Shown: positions 8,031-16,382 of the stretch, piece by piece
How positions within the stretch are numbered: position 1 is the stretch's first letter
Layout: every line of letters starts with the position of its first letter
Source: JAPPLB01 sp965218555
GTDB taxonomy: Bacteria; Acidobacteriota; Terriglobia; Bryobacterales; UBA6623
Assembly (NCBI GenBank): GCA_965218555.1
Contig: OZ244625.1
Location: 5,704,001 to 5,768,000, forward strand
Direction: 5' to 3'
Length of the DNA: 64,000 bases
Notes under the pieces: generated by a model
Told to the model about the DNA's origin: nothing
Seen by the model: only the letters and a program-made list of their open reading frames with translations
Databases searched by the model: none
Position numbers and translations under genes: made by a program

Positions 8031-8780
8031 TTGAGGGAACTCCTATCGCTCGGTATTCCGCATTTCGTGATTCTCCTGGCCGTTTGGATCTACCTTCGTC
8101 GCAAGCGGGTACGTTGGACCCGACTGCTGGGGCACGTGCCCCGTCAAAGCACTTGCTTTCGTGCCCTCAAGCTTCTGCCAGTACTGATTGCATTCGGTCT
8201 CGGTGAGGTGCTTGTCCTCTTCTACTCACTGTCCCATCTTGCGCCCGGCATTCTTGACACGCTCTTGAGCATTGAACTCTTCGTGGCTGCCGCCAATGAG
8301 CAACAGCAGTGGGTCTACAACTTGGTCACGATGTTCCAGGTCGTTGTCCTTGGTCCTGTCGTCGAAGAAGGACTGTTTCGCGGACTGCTGCTTCATCGCT
8401 GGGCTGTCAGATGGAACCTGACGGCCGCGTTGTGGACATCTTCACTCCTATTCGGAATCGGCCACGCACCGAGCGTCATCGGCAGCACGGTTTTCGGTCT
8501 TGTGATGGCGATCTTGTATATCGAAACGGGTTCACTGCTCGTCCCAATAGTTCTCCATGCAACCAACAATGCGATCGGATGTCTGATCGAGGTCTCGGAC
8601 CAGTTGCTGCCATCAGCAGACATACAGGACATGCTCTGGCCAGGGATTCTGTTGCTCGGCGTGTCCGTGCCCCTGATGTCTCTTTACATTTCCAAGCACT
8701 GGCCCCGGAAGTCTATCCCTTTACCTTACTTTCGCGCTGCCACTTTCTTCGCTCCAGCGGGAACTCAGAGGGGGGGCTAA
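8031..8780 (+). CDS. CPBP-family intramembrane glutamic endopeptidase, probably 5'-truncated by the IS
   Basis: About 249 residues with six to eight hydrophobic segments and the three CPBP/Abi motifs: EEGLFRG (EExxxR), FGIGHAPS (FxxxH) and HATNN (HxxxN). These place the active site inside the membrane. The listed start is a TTG. The same frame is open without interruption back to 7959, the first base after the IS3 right repeat (SAIVTQLFSSV), with no ATG between. The gene has therefore probably lost its original 5' end. Whether it is still expressed is unclear. Confidence 0.75.
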   Translation: MRELLSLGIPHFVILLAVWIYLRRKRVRWTRLLGHVPRQSTCFRALKLLPVLIAFGLGEVLVLFYSLSHLAPGILDTLLSIELFVAAANEQQQWVYNLVTMFQVVVLGPVVEEGLFRGLLLHRWAVRWNLTAALWTSSLLFGIGHAPSVIGSTVFGLVMAILYIETGSLLVPIVLHATNNAIGCLIEVSDQLLPSADIQDMLWPGILLLGVSVPLMSLYISKHWPRKSIPLPYFRAATFFAPAGTQRGG

Positions 8781-8930
8781 GTCAGACCTGGGATGGACTT
8801 TGGTGCTCCGCTTAGTCCGAGAACCTCTACCCGGCTCAGCTAAGCATCCGCCCAGCACTCACCGCTACCACGCTCGACTGTCTCGGGGCAGGCTGTGCCT
8901 GAAAACCATTTTGAGAAGGATTGGCGGCCG

Positions 8931-9030
8931 TCACGCCTCCCAGCCCACGATCCCGAGGCGGTCGCAGGGGGCGTCGTGGAGGTCCTGGCTTAGGCCCAGG
9001 TAGTGCTCGGTGGTCTGGATGGAGGCGTGG
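8931..9030 (-). pseudogene. C-terminal remnant of a tyrosine recombinase
   Basis: On the minus strand the frame reads GHASIQTTEHYLGLSQDL and HDAPCDRLGI, ending at a TGA near 8931. This matches the C-terminal block of Xer/phage-type integrases around the (L)GHASIQTT motif and the catalytic Tyr (EHYLG). Upstream sequence is not in frame with a recognisable catalytic domain, so only a fragment survives, next to an IS481 copy. Confidence 0.6.
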
Positions 9031-9181
9031 CCGACGCCGCAAGAGACCGCGGCCGCCGCGAGAATCAAGACCGCAAGTACCCGTCCCCTGGGTGTGCGGC
9101 CTCGGCTGCTGCTTGCAAGACCCGCCAAGATGGCCGTCCCGGCAGCCGGGATGGAGGGCTTTCCAGGAAGCCCCAGGCCCG

Positions 9182-10132
9182 CTAGGTGTGGAACCTCAAC
9201 AGGTTGTCCCCGGTCAGACCGATTCGACTGATGGGCGGGTTGGCCTTGAGACTGGCGTGTGGGCGGTGCCAATTGTAGCGGTGGAGCCAGTGTCTGAGGT
9301 GTTGGGCACGCTGCGCGGAGGTGGGGTAGGGGTGTGCGTAGGCCCACTCGCGGAGTGCGGTCTGGATGAAGCGTTCGGCTTTGCCGTTGGTACGGGGGGT
9401 GAAGGGCCGGGTGAAGCGATGGCGTAGGCCGCGTTGGGCACAGCGTGCATGGAAGGCCCTGGAACGGTAACACCCGCCGTTGTCAGTGAGCACGCGGCGG
9501 ACGCGGATGCCGAGGCGGTGGTAGTAGTCGAGGGCGGCGGTGAGAAAGGCCGCGGCAGTGGCGGCGGTCTGGTCGGGATAGAGCTGGGAGAAGGCAAGGC
9601 GGGAGTGGTCGTCGACGCAGACATGAAGGTATTCCCAGCCGGCGCCGGGGCTGGAGTGGCGGCGGTCCCCGGTGACGCGGTGACCGGGGCGGCGAAAGCG
9701 GCCGAGTTTCTTGATATCAAGGTGCAGCAGGTCGCCCGGGTGGGGATGTTCGTAACGGCGGACGGGTGGCGCCGGGTCGAGGGCACAGAGGCGGGCAAGG
9801 CCCTGGCGGAGGAGGACCCGACTGACGGTAGCAGGCGCCACCCCAACAGTGGCGGCGACCTGGGCGCCGGTCCAGCGCAGCCGGCGCAAGGTGGTGATGC
9901 GATTGATGACAGCGGCCGGTATCGTCCGTGGCGAGCGGTGCGGACGCGAACTGCGGTCGAGCAATCCGTCGGCGCCCTCAGCCCGATAGCGGGCTACCCA
10001 CTTGCGCACCGTACGTGCGCAGACCCCGAAGGCGCTGGCCACCGCCTTCGGGGTCTGGCCCTGGTCGAGAATCCGCCGGACAACATCGGCTCGACTCTTC
10101 GGGGTCAACTTGGCATTCTGATGGATGTTCAC
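9182..10132 (-). CDS. IS481-family transposase, copy 1
   Basis: A 316-residue DDE transposase. The N-terminal double helix-turn-helix (AVASAFGVCARTVRKWVARY; GAQVAATVGVAPATVSRVL) is followed by an RNase-H-like core with LLHLDIKKLGRF, VLTDNGGCYRS and NGKAERFIQTALREWAY. The last sense codon straddles the element end and the TAG stop (9184-9182) lies in the duplicated target CTAG, so the element borrows its stop codon from the insertion site. The product ends FHT here and FHS in copy 2. Confidence 0.93.
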   Translation of the reverse strand: MNIHQNAKLTPKSRADVVRRILDQGQTPKAVASAFGVCARTVRKWVARYRAEGADGLLDRSSRPHRSPRTIPAAVINRITTLRRLRWTGAQVAATVGVAPATVSRVLLRQGLARLCALDPAPPVRRYEHPHPGDLLHLDIKKLGRFRRPGHRVTGDRRHSSPGAGWEYLHVCVDDHSRLAFSQLYPDQTAATAAAFLTAALDYYHRLGIRVRRVLTDNGGCYRSRAFHARCAQRGLRHRFTRPFTPRTNGKAERFIQTALREWAYAHPYPTSAQRAQHLRHWLHRYNWHRPHASLKANPPISRIGLTGDNLLRFHT

Positions 10133-10217
10133 TCGGTCCTCCTTCCGGGAAACCGTTTGCTTGACACCTTCAGTTTCCTCGGTCGGGACCGAGTGAACAA
10201 CCTATTGAAAGATCACA
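9187..10217 (-). mobile_element. IS481-family insertion sequence, copy 1 (1031 bp)
   Basis: Ends TGTGGAACC... (9187) and ...GATCACA (10217) are imperfect inverted repeats, 16 of 23 positions matching. Flanks GCTAGG (9181-9186) and GCTAGT (10218-10223) form a 6-bp target duplication with one mismatch. The target has the NCTAGN form described for IS481. A near-identical copy of the same length lies at 43962-44992. Confidence 0.9.
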
Positions 10218-10285
10218 GCTAGTAGGACTGCATGCGGCCGTGAGGCCACGCCATGTTATATTACCCGTTTAAATTCTCACAGCCG

Positions 10286-11017
10286 ATGCCGCAATTTCTT
10301 CCTAACCGCTACCAAGGAAAGCTCATTGTCGTAGAGGGCATCGACGGCTCCGGCAAGTCTACACAGCTCGCTCTCCTCAGCCAGTGGCTGCGTTCCCAAG
10401 AAATCGCCGTCGCATTCAGCGAGTGGAACTCATCGGAACTCGTACGCGGCACAACCAGCCGGGGCAAGAAGAAGCAGATGTTTACCCCGACAACGTTCAG
10501 TCTCATCCACGCGACCGACTTCGCCGACCGTTCCGAGCGCTACCTGGTTCCGATGCTGAAGGCTGGCGCCGTTGTCTGCGCGGACCGTTACGCCTTCACC
10601 GCGTTTGCCCGCGACGTCGCCCGCGGCGTAAGCCGTCACTGGGTCCGCAACCTTTACCGTTTCGCGGTGCGGCCGAGCATTGCGTTCTATTTCCGCGTGC
10701 CGCTCGATGTGGCACTGGACCGCATCTTGGGCGGCCGAGCCGCGCTCAAGTTCTACGAAGCGGGCATGGACCTCGGCCTCAGCCGCGATGTCGAAGAGAG
10801 CTTCCGCATTTTTCAAAGCCGCATCCTTGACGAGTACGAAGCCATGACGCAGGAAGTCGGTTTCCACGTGATCGACGCGACACAGTCGATCGAAGAACAG
10901 CAACAACAGATGCGCAAGGTGGTCCTCAAGCAGATCGGCGAGAGCCTGAAGGACGGTGTCCTTCGCGTGCCGGCCGGGAGAGAGTATGCCTTCCAGAGCA
11001 CCGCTCCGGTTCTATGA
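10286..11017 (+). CDS. Thymidylate-kinase-like P-loop kinase, first of a pair
   Basis: A 243-residue Tmk-family protein. An intact Walker A lies near residues 17-26 (EGIDGSGKST). A DRY motif (CADRYAFTAFARDVARG) fits dTMP-kinase-type substrate binding. It is longer than housekeeping Tmk (about 210) and has an insert SRGKKKQMFTPTTFSL. ATG 10286 places the P-loop at the usual distance; an upstream ATG at 10253 adds 11 residues. The gene overlaps its paralogue by 32 bases, implying one transcript. Phosphorylation of dTMP is possible but unproven for this divergent subfamily. Confidence 0.7.
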   Translation: MPQFLPNRYQGKLIVVEGIDGSGKSTQLALLSQWLRSQEIAVAFSEWNSSELVRGTTSRGKKKQMFTPTTFSLIHATDFADRSERYLVPMLKAGAVVCADRYAFTAFARDVARGVSRHWVRNLYRFAVRPSIAFYFRVPLDVALDRILGGRAALKFYEAGMDLGLSRDVEESFRIFQSRILDEYEAMTQEVGFHVIDATQSIEEQQQQMRKVVLKQIGESLKDGVLRVPAGREYAFQSTAPVL

Positions 11018-11720
11018 CGAGCCGCTTCCGAGCATCGACTGCTCGGAGCTGCGGGGCAAGCTGATTGTCATCGAGGGGCCGGATTCCGTAGGCCGCTCCA
11101 CGCAGATCGCCCAGTTGCGGTTCTGGTTGGAGCAACAAGGGCACGCTGTCATCGACACCGGCATGGCGCGCTCAGACCTGACCAAGAGGGGCATCCAGCA
11201 AGCCAAGGAAGGGCATACCCTCGGACCGACCACGATGACGCTGTTTTACACGACCGACTTCGCCGACCGTCTCGAGAACGAAATCATCCCCGCCTTGCGC
11301 GCCGGCTTCGTCGTGCTCACCGATCGCTACATCTTTTCGATCGTGGCGCGCGCCATTGCCCGCGGACAGGACCGCAAGTGGATCGAACAGGTCGCCGGCA
11401 TCGCGCTGATTCCCCACGCGATCTACTATCTCCGCGCGGAAATCGACGACCTCGTCGCGCGCGTCGTGGTCGGCCGCGGCGCCTTCGAATATTGGGAAAG
11501 CGGTATGGACGTTCCGATCGGACGCGACCGCTACGAGAGCTTCATCAAGTATCAGCAGCGCGTCATCAAAGCACTCGACGAAATGGCCGAGCGCTATGAC
11601 TTCACGCGGATCGACGCAACAAAGCGCCCCGACCAGATCTTCCGCCGGTTACAGCGGTCCATCACACGGATCATCGGCCATGAAGGCAAGGTGGGCGGCG
11701 TCGACCTAGCCATCGTGTAA
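10986..11720 (+). CDS. Thymidylate-kinase-like protein with Walker-A Lys replaced by Arg
   Basis: A 244-residue paralogue of the preceding protein with the same layout (TTMTLFYTTDFADR, VLTDRYIFSIVARAIARG). Its P-loop is EGPDSVGRST, so the nucleotide-binding lysine is arginine at residue 37 and the Gly-rich loop is altered. This suggests reduced or absent catalysis and perhaps a regulatory partner in a heterodimer. ATG 10986 follows GGGAGAGAG and starts inside the first gene, consistent with translational coupling. Confidence 0.65.
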   Translation: MPSRAPLRFYDEPLPSIDCSELRGKLIVIEGPDSVGRSTQIAQLRFWLEQQGHAVIDTGMARSDLTKRGIQQAKEGHTLGPTTMTLFYTTDFADRLENEIIPALRAGFVVLTDRYIFSIVARAIARGQDRKWIEQVAGIALIPHAIYYLRAEIDDLVARVVVGRGAFEYWESGMDVPIGRDRYESFIKYQQRVIKALDEMAERYDFTRIDATKRPDQIFRRLQRSITRIIGHEGKVGGVDLAIV

Positions 11721-11749
11721 CAAGCGCAGCGACCACCCGCTACCAACCC

Positions 11750-13009
11750 TCAGATCCCTGGTACCGGGAACTGCGTGCACATCTCCTCCACTTCGCCGCG
11801 GATTGAGGTGAGCGCGCCTTCGTCATCGTGGTTCTTCAGCGCCTTGACCATCCAAGCAGCCAACCGGCGCATCTCGCCTTCCCGCATGCCCCGCGTTGTC
11901 GCCGCGGGTGTTCCGAGTCGGATGCCGCTCGGCCGGAGAGGGGGGTTCGGGTCGTCGGGAATGATCTGCTTGTTCGTAGTGATGGAGACTGCGTCAAGGG
12001 TCTCTTCCGCCACTCGGCCGTCGATACCGAAACTCGAGACGACGTCGATCACCATCATGTGATTCTCGGTTCCGCCGGTGATCAGCTTGGCCCCGGCCTG
12101 CGCCAGGGTTTCGGCAAGCACTTTGGCGTTGGTGAGAACCTGCCGGCAGTACTCCCGGAATTCCGGCTTTTGCGCCTTGCCTAACGTGACGGCGACGCCC
12201 GCGACCTGGTTCATGTGCGGCCCGCCCTGGAGGCCGGGAAAGACCGACTTGTTGATGTCTCTCGCGAATTTCTTCTTGCAGACGATCATCCCGCCGCGCG
12301 GGCCGCGCATGCTCTTGTGCGTGGTCGTGGTAACAAAGTCAAAGCCGGCGTCGCAGGGATTCCTCATCGCTCCGCCGGCGATGAGCCCGCCGATGTGCGA
12401 GACATCGGCCATAGTGAGCGCACTGACCTCATCGGCGATCTCTTTGAACTTGGCGTAGTCGTAGTCGCGCGGATAGGAGGAGTAGCCGCAGAGCACGATC
12501 TTCGGCTTGGCGGCGAGCGCGGTCTTGCGCAGGTCGTCGAAGTCGATACGGCCCTTTTCCTCCGGGAAGGTCTTGTAGCGAATGAAGTTGTAGATCTTCC
12601 CCATGTGCGAGACCGGCGCGCCGTGCGTCAAGTGACCGCCGTGCGAGAGGTCCATGCCTAACACGGTATCGCCGGGCTTCAGGAACGCCATGTAGACAGC
12701 TTGGTTCATGGGCGAGCCCGACAGCGGCTGCACATTGGCGTGCTCGGCCCGGAAGAGATCCTTGGCGCGCCGACGGGCTATGTTTTCGATGATGTCGGTG
12801 TATTCCTGTCCGCCGTAGTAGCGGCGGCCGGGGTAGCCTTCGGAGTATTTGTTGGTGAAGACCGAGCCGAGGCAGGCGAGCACTTCCGGATAGGTATAGT
12901 TCTCTGAAGGAATCAGCTCGATCCCCCTCCTCTGACGTGCCTCCTCACCGAGCATGGCGTTATAGGTCTCAGGGTCAGACTGCTTGAGCAGGTCGCGGTG
13001 GGCTGTCAT
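11750..13009 (-). CDS. glyA: Serine hydroxymethyltransferase
   Basis: A 419-residue PLP enzyme converting serine and tetrahydrofolate to glycine and methylene-tetrahydrofolate, the main one-carbon source. Visible are ELIPSENYTYPEVL near the N-terminus, SHGGHLTHG, and the Schiff-base lysine K232 in TTTTHKSMRGPRGG. The HIGGL segment departs slightly from the more usual HIAGL. Length and start (ATG 13009, GGGAGAAG upstream) are normal. Transcription comes through the ZTP riboswitch immediately upstream. Confidence 0.96.
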   Translation of the reverse strand: MTAHRDLLKQSDPETYNAMLGEEARQRRGIELIPSENYTYPEVLACLGSVFTNKYSEGYPGRRYYGGQEYTDIIENIARRRAKDLFRAEHANVQPLSGSPMNQAVYMAFLKPGDTVLGMDLSHGGHLTHGAPVSHMGKIYNFIRYKTFPEEKGRIDFDDLRKTALAAKPKIVLCGYSSYPRDYDYAKFKEIADEVSALTMADVSHIGGLIAGGAMRNPCDAGFDFVTTTTHKSMRGPRGGMIVCKKKFARDINKSVFPGLQGGPHMNQVAGVAVTLGKAQKPEFREYCRQVLTNAKVLAETLAQAGAKLITGGTENHMMVIDVVSSFGIDGRVAEETLDAVSITTNKQIIPDDPNPPLRPSGIRLGTPAATTRGMREGEMRRLAAWMVKALKNHDDEGALTSIRGEVEEMCTQFPVPGI

Positions 13010-13026
13010 TGGTTTGCTTCTCCCAC

Positions 13027-13135
13027 AAAAAAGCCCGGGCTCACCATTGAGGGCGCCCAGGCGAAGGGCAATTTGTCACACCGCGCTCCCTCGCGGCCGG
13101 TTCCACTCCACTCGCCAGTGGCGCGGCTCGGTTCG
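13027..13135 (-). promoter_or_regulatory. ZTP (pfl-motif) riboswitch with intrinsic terminator, upstream of glyA
   Basis: Read on the minus strand. The P1 arm CCGCGC is followed by ACTGGCG, then the GGGAGC motif directly next to the closing arm GCGCGG. After a linker comes the family signature CGCCTGGGC. These match the ZTP/pfl consensus, which senses the purine intermediate ZMP/ZTP and commonly precedes one-carbon genes such as glyA. GCCTGGGC (13055-13062) can alternatively pair with GCCCGGGC (13033-13040), which is followed by six U (13027-13032). That gives a terminator excluded by ligand-bound aptamer folding, i.e. an ON switch. Confidence 0.85.
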
Positions 13136-13274
13136 TAACGTAATCCCCCGTTATACTCCGCTCAAAATGCGCGCGCAACTTCGAACGAAACTCCCGCGGC
13201 GCCATCGGCAGGCTGAGTGGAGACGTCAATGGCCCGTGCTATGATTCAGTCGTTTCGGGGGAGGTCCGCACATC

Positions 13275-14408
13275 ATGCAACGACGCCTGTTTCTGTATCA
13301 GACACTGGGGGCCTTGGGCTTGAGCGCCGCCTGCGCTGCGCCCGAGGGGGAGCCGGAGGCGGAAGCAGCCAAACTCAACCCGGCGAAGCTCGATGGGGCG
13401 TCGGCATTCATACAAAAGTGGGTGGACGACGGCAAACTCCGAGCGGGCAGTCTGACCGTAGGTCGCGACGGCGAACGGTTCGCGCGGGGCTTTGGCGATG
13501 CTAACGATGCCCCTGACACGATCTTTCTTCTGGCATCGATCACGAAGCCCATGACCGCCATCGCCATGATGGTTCTCGCCGACCGCGGCGAATTGACCCT
13601 CCAGGACCCGGTGCACAAGTTCATCCCCGAGTTCACCGCAGGTGACCGCAAGGACATCACCATCAAGGACATTCTCTGTCACACCTCCGGCTTGCCCGAT
13701 CAGCTCCCCGAGAATATCGAACTGCGCAAACGTCACGCTCCGCTTGAAGAGTTCGTCGAGCGAGCAATCAAGACACCGCTGCTGTCCAAGCCGGGCACCG
13801 AGCAGAAGTACCAGAGCATGGGACTGCTGCTGGCGTCCGAAGTCGCGCAACGCATCACCAACATGCCCTTCCGCGATTTCCTCAAGGAAGTCGTGTTCAC
13901 CCCACTCGGCATGCACCACAGTGCGCTCGGATTAGGCGGCTTCAAGATTCCCGAGACGGCGCAGTCTCAGGTCGAGGAGGCCCCGGCTCTCTACGGCGGT
14001 GGAGACAACAGCAGTTGGGACTGGAACAGCCTCTACTGGCGCGACCTCGGGGCTCCCTGGGGGGGCGCCCATTCCACTGGAAGCGACCTGACGCGGCTGC
14101 TCAATTATTTCCTCGATCCCGACGACCGCGTCTTGCAGCCGGCGACGGCCCGCGCCATGCTCGATAATCAGAACGGAGACCTTCCGGCTTGGGGTATCGG
14201 CTTTGCCGTCGCGCCCGGCTCGTTCGGCAAAGGCTGCTCCGACCGAACGTTCGGCCATTCCGGCGCAACCGGGACTCTCTTCTGGGCCGATCAAGAGACC
14301 AGGCTGACGTTCGTCATGCTGACGACAGTGCCGGCACGTGTCTCGCGCGAGCCGCTCATCAACCCTGTCTCGGACATGGTGTCCGAGGCGGTTGCGGTGA
14401 ACACCTGA
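13275..14408 (+). CDS. Exported serine hydrolase, beta-lactamase/class C PBP-like
   Basis: A 377-residue serine hydrolase. The catalytic SxxK is SITK, the second motif is YQS (in place of Y-x-N), and the third is HSG (FGHSGATG). The N-terminus MQRRLFLYQTLGALGLSAAC has a twin-arginine-like start and a weak lipobox, so it is probably exported. GGGGGAGG lies ahead of the ATG. Members are esterases, D-aminopeptidases or beta-lactamases; substrate cannot be predicted. Stands alone between glyA (divergent) and the permease. Confidence 0.82.
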   Translation: MQRRLFLYQTLGALGLSAACAAPEGEPEAEAAKLNPAKLDGASAFIQKWVDDGKLRAGSLTVGRDGERFARGFGDANDAPDTIFLLASITKPMTAIAMMVLADRGELTLQDPVHKFIPEFTAGDRKDITIKDILCHTSGLPDQLPENIELRKRHAPLEEFVERAIKTPLLSKPGTEQKYQSMGLLLASEVAQRITNMPFRDFLKEVVFTPLGMHHSALGLGGFKIPETAQSQVEEAPALYGGGDNSSWDWNSLYWRDLGAPWGGAHSTGSDLTRLLNYFLDPDDRVLQPATARAMLDNQNGDLPAWGIGFAVAPGSFGKGCSDRTFGHSGATGTLFWADQETRLTFVMLTTVPARVSREPLINPVSDMVSEAVAVNT

Positions 14409-14444
14409 AGAACAGCGGGCAACAAGGGTTCTTGGCTCGCCCTC

Positions 14445-15763
14445 ATGAATTTGATCCGAAGAGCTGAGCGGTATTTCGAATTCGAAGCCCTCGGCACGAA
14501 CTGGCGCACAGAAGTCGTCGCCGGCATGACCACCTTCCTGACGATGTCTTACATCGTCTTCGTCAACCCTGCCATCCTGAGGGAAGCCGGCATGCCAGTC
14601 ACCGGCGTCGGCGCGACGACCTGCGTCGCGGCGGCGCTCGGCAGCCTGATGATGGGGCTAGTCGCGCGCTACCCCATCGGACTCGCCCCCGGCATGGGCA
14701 TCAACGCCTACTTCACCAACACGGTCGTACTGGGCAGGGGGATCCCCTGGCAAACCGCACTCGGCGCGGTCTTTGTTTCGGGCATCATCTTCCTCGTTCT
14801 GACCGTCGCCGGCCTGCAGCAAGCAATCGTCCGATCGATCCCCGCCGGCCTTCATGCGGCCGTGGGAGCCGGCATCGGGCTCTTTCTGGCTCTGATCGGG
14901 ATGCAGAACGCAGGAATCGTTGTCGCAAACGAAGTCACGATGGTCGGCCTGGGCGATCTCACACGGCCCTCGACGGCCGTAGCCCTGTTCGGCCTCATGC
15001 TCATCAGCGCCCTCATCGCGTGTCGTGTGAAAGCCTCAATGGTCCTCGGCATCGTCGGCACGACGATCGCAGCGATTCCCCTGGGCCTCGCGTCCGATGG
15101 AATCCGACGATGTACGCATGGAGCGGGCTTTCGTCGACAGCTTTTGCGTTGGACATCGGCGCCGCTATCAGCCTCGGTTTGCTCGAGATTGTCTTCGTCT
15201 TCTGGTTCGTCGACCTTTTCGACAATGTGGGCACGCTGGTTGCCGTCGGGAAGAAGGCGCAGCTCTTCGAGAGCGGGACACGGATTCCCCGCCTCGGCCG
15301 CATCCTCATTACCGACGGTGCCGCGAGCACAGTCGGATTCGCCCTCGGTACGTCGACCGTGGTCAGCTGCATCGAGAGCGCGGCAGGTGTGGTGGCCGGG
15401 GGACGCTCGCGAATCACCGCTGTGGTAGTGGGCCTGTTGTTTCTCCTCTCGCTCCCTCTTACGCCCCTGTTCGGTGTTATCCCAAGGGCAGCGACAAGCC
15501 CGGCGCTGATCGTCGCCGGCGCGCTGATGCTCTCGGCGGTCCGCGAGATCGATTGGAACGACGTTACCATTGCTATCCCCGCCTTCCTCACCCTCACCAC
15601 GACCCCTCTGAGCTACAGCATCGCCAGCGGTTTGGCGATCGGCTTCATCTCCTATACCGTGCTGAAGTTGCTCTGAGGCGAATACCGCCAGATCGGTTGG
15701 CTGGCCTACATTCTGACCGGACTCTTCGTGCTGCGTTTTGTCTACCTAGGCTCGACGGGCTAG
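14445..15763 (+). pseudogene. NCS2/AzgA-type purine permease, broken by a frameshift and a stop
   Basis: The N-terminal half (14445 to about 15095) has the AzgA-type signatures TFLTMSYIVFVNPAIL and GLAPGMGINAYF. The rest is in another frame (about 15105-15673: LGLLEIVFVFWFVDLFDNVGTLVAVG). A TGA at 15674-15676 is followed in frame by the expected C-terminus (GWLAYILTGLFVLRFVYLG) ending at TAG 15761-15763. Restoring both lesions gives a normal-length hypoxanthine/guanine-type permease. Two independent lesions argue for a true pseudogene over a single sequencing error. Confidence 0.82.
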
Positions 15764-15834
15764 CCAGGCATCACACTTAACAGCATAAAATCTTAGCTGG
15801 ATAGACTAAGGTCATTGTATATTATTGATTCTGA

Positions 15835-15850
15835 AAGAAATATATTTCTT
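15835..15850. promoter_or_regulatory. 16-bp perfect palindrome AAGAAATATATTTCTT upstream of hsp20
   Basis: Perfect dyad in the AT-rich leader, 10 bp upstream of the -35 box of the predicted hsp20 promoter. The position suits a regulator-binding site. It resembles neither CIRCE nor HAIR. Confidence 0.5.
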
Positions 15851-15859
15851 GGGCCATAC

Positions 15860-15888
15860 TTGACAATATAAGACTTATATTTTATTAT
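15860..15888 (+). promoter_or_regulatory. Sigma-70-type promoter of the hsp20-hsp20-clpB operon
   Basis: TTGACA (15860-15865), 17-bp spacer, TATTAT (15883-15888), a near-consensus pair in an AT-rich island. The spacer is almost filled by the perfect inverted repeat AATATAAG-A-CTTATATT (15865-15881), well placed for repressor binding. Predicted start near 15895 gives a leader of about 32 bases. Confidence 0.7.
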
Positions 15889-15926
15889 TCAAGTAGAATT
15901 ACATTGGTTCCAAGGAGGGCTTTGAG

Positions 15927-16382
15927 ATGAGTCTGATTCGATTCACACCCAAGTCGTTCGATCGCCGGTTCGATTGGTTCGGCTCCGCCGACGGATGGTT
16001 CGACGATTTCTTCCGCGTCCCCACCGATGCTATGCAGTCAACGAGGGCGTTCTACCCCAGTGTCGACATCAAAGAAGACAAGAACAAGATCGTCTTCAAG
16101 ACCGATTTGCCGGGTGTCGACGAGAAGGACATAAAGGTGACCATCGAGGACGGAACCTTGATGATCAGCGGAGAACGCAAGTTCGAGAAGGAGACGGAGA
16201 AAGAGAACTTCCATCGGGTCGAGCGGCGCTACGGCTCGTTCCAGCGAAGCTTCAAGCTTCCGGAGACAGTGGACGAGGACAAGATTTCGGCGAGATACAG
16301 GAACGGTGTTCTGGAGTTGACGCTGCCGAAAATGAAGTCCGGCGGCAACAAGGTGAAGGTGGTGAAGTTGGGAGGTGCATGA
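15927..16382 (+). CDS. Small heat-shock protein Hsp20, first copy
   Basis: A 151-residue alpha-crystallin chaperone that holds unfolded proteins. The crystallin domain spans about residues 42-140 (PSVDIKEDKNKIVFKTDLPG, ISGERKFEKE, FHRVERRYGSFQRSF, NGVLELTLPK). RBS AGGAGG (15913-15918) lies 8 bases before the ATG. It overlaps the second hsp20 gene by ATGA, so the two are cotranslated and may form hetero-oligomers. It stands directly behind the AT-rich promoter. Confidence 0.93.
   Translation: MSLIRFTPKSFDRRFDWFGSADGWFDDFFRVPTDAMQSTRAFYPSVDIKEDKNKIVFKTDLPGVDEKDIKVTIEDGTLMISGERKFEKETEKENFHRVERRYGSFQRSFKLPETVDEDKISARYRNGVLELTLPKMKSGGNKVKVVKLGGA

Noticed and set aside
15792..15811. CTTAG...CTAAG inverted repeat upstream of hsp20
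   Set aside because: Only 5 bp with a 10-bp spacer, expected by chance in AT-rich sequence.
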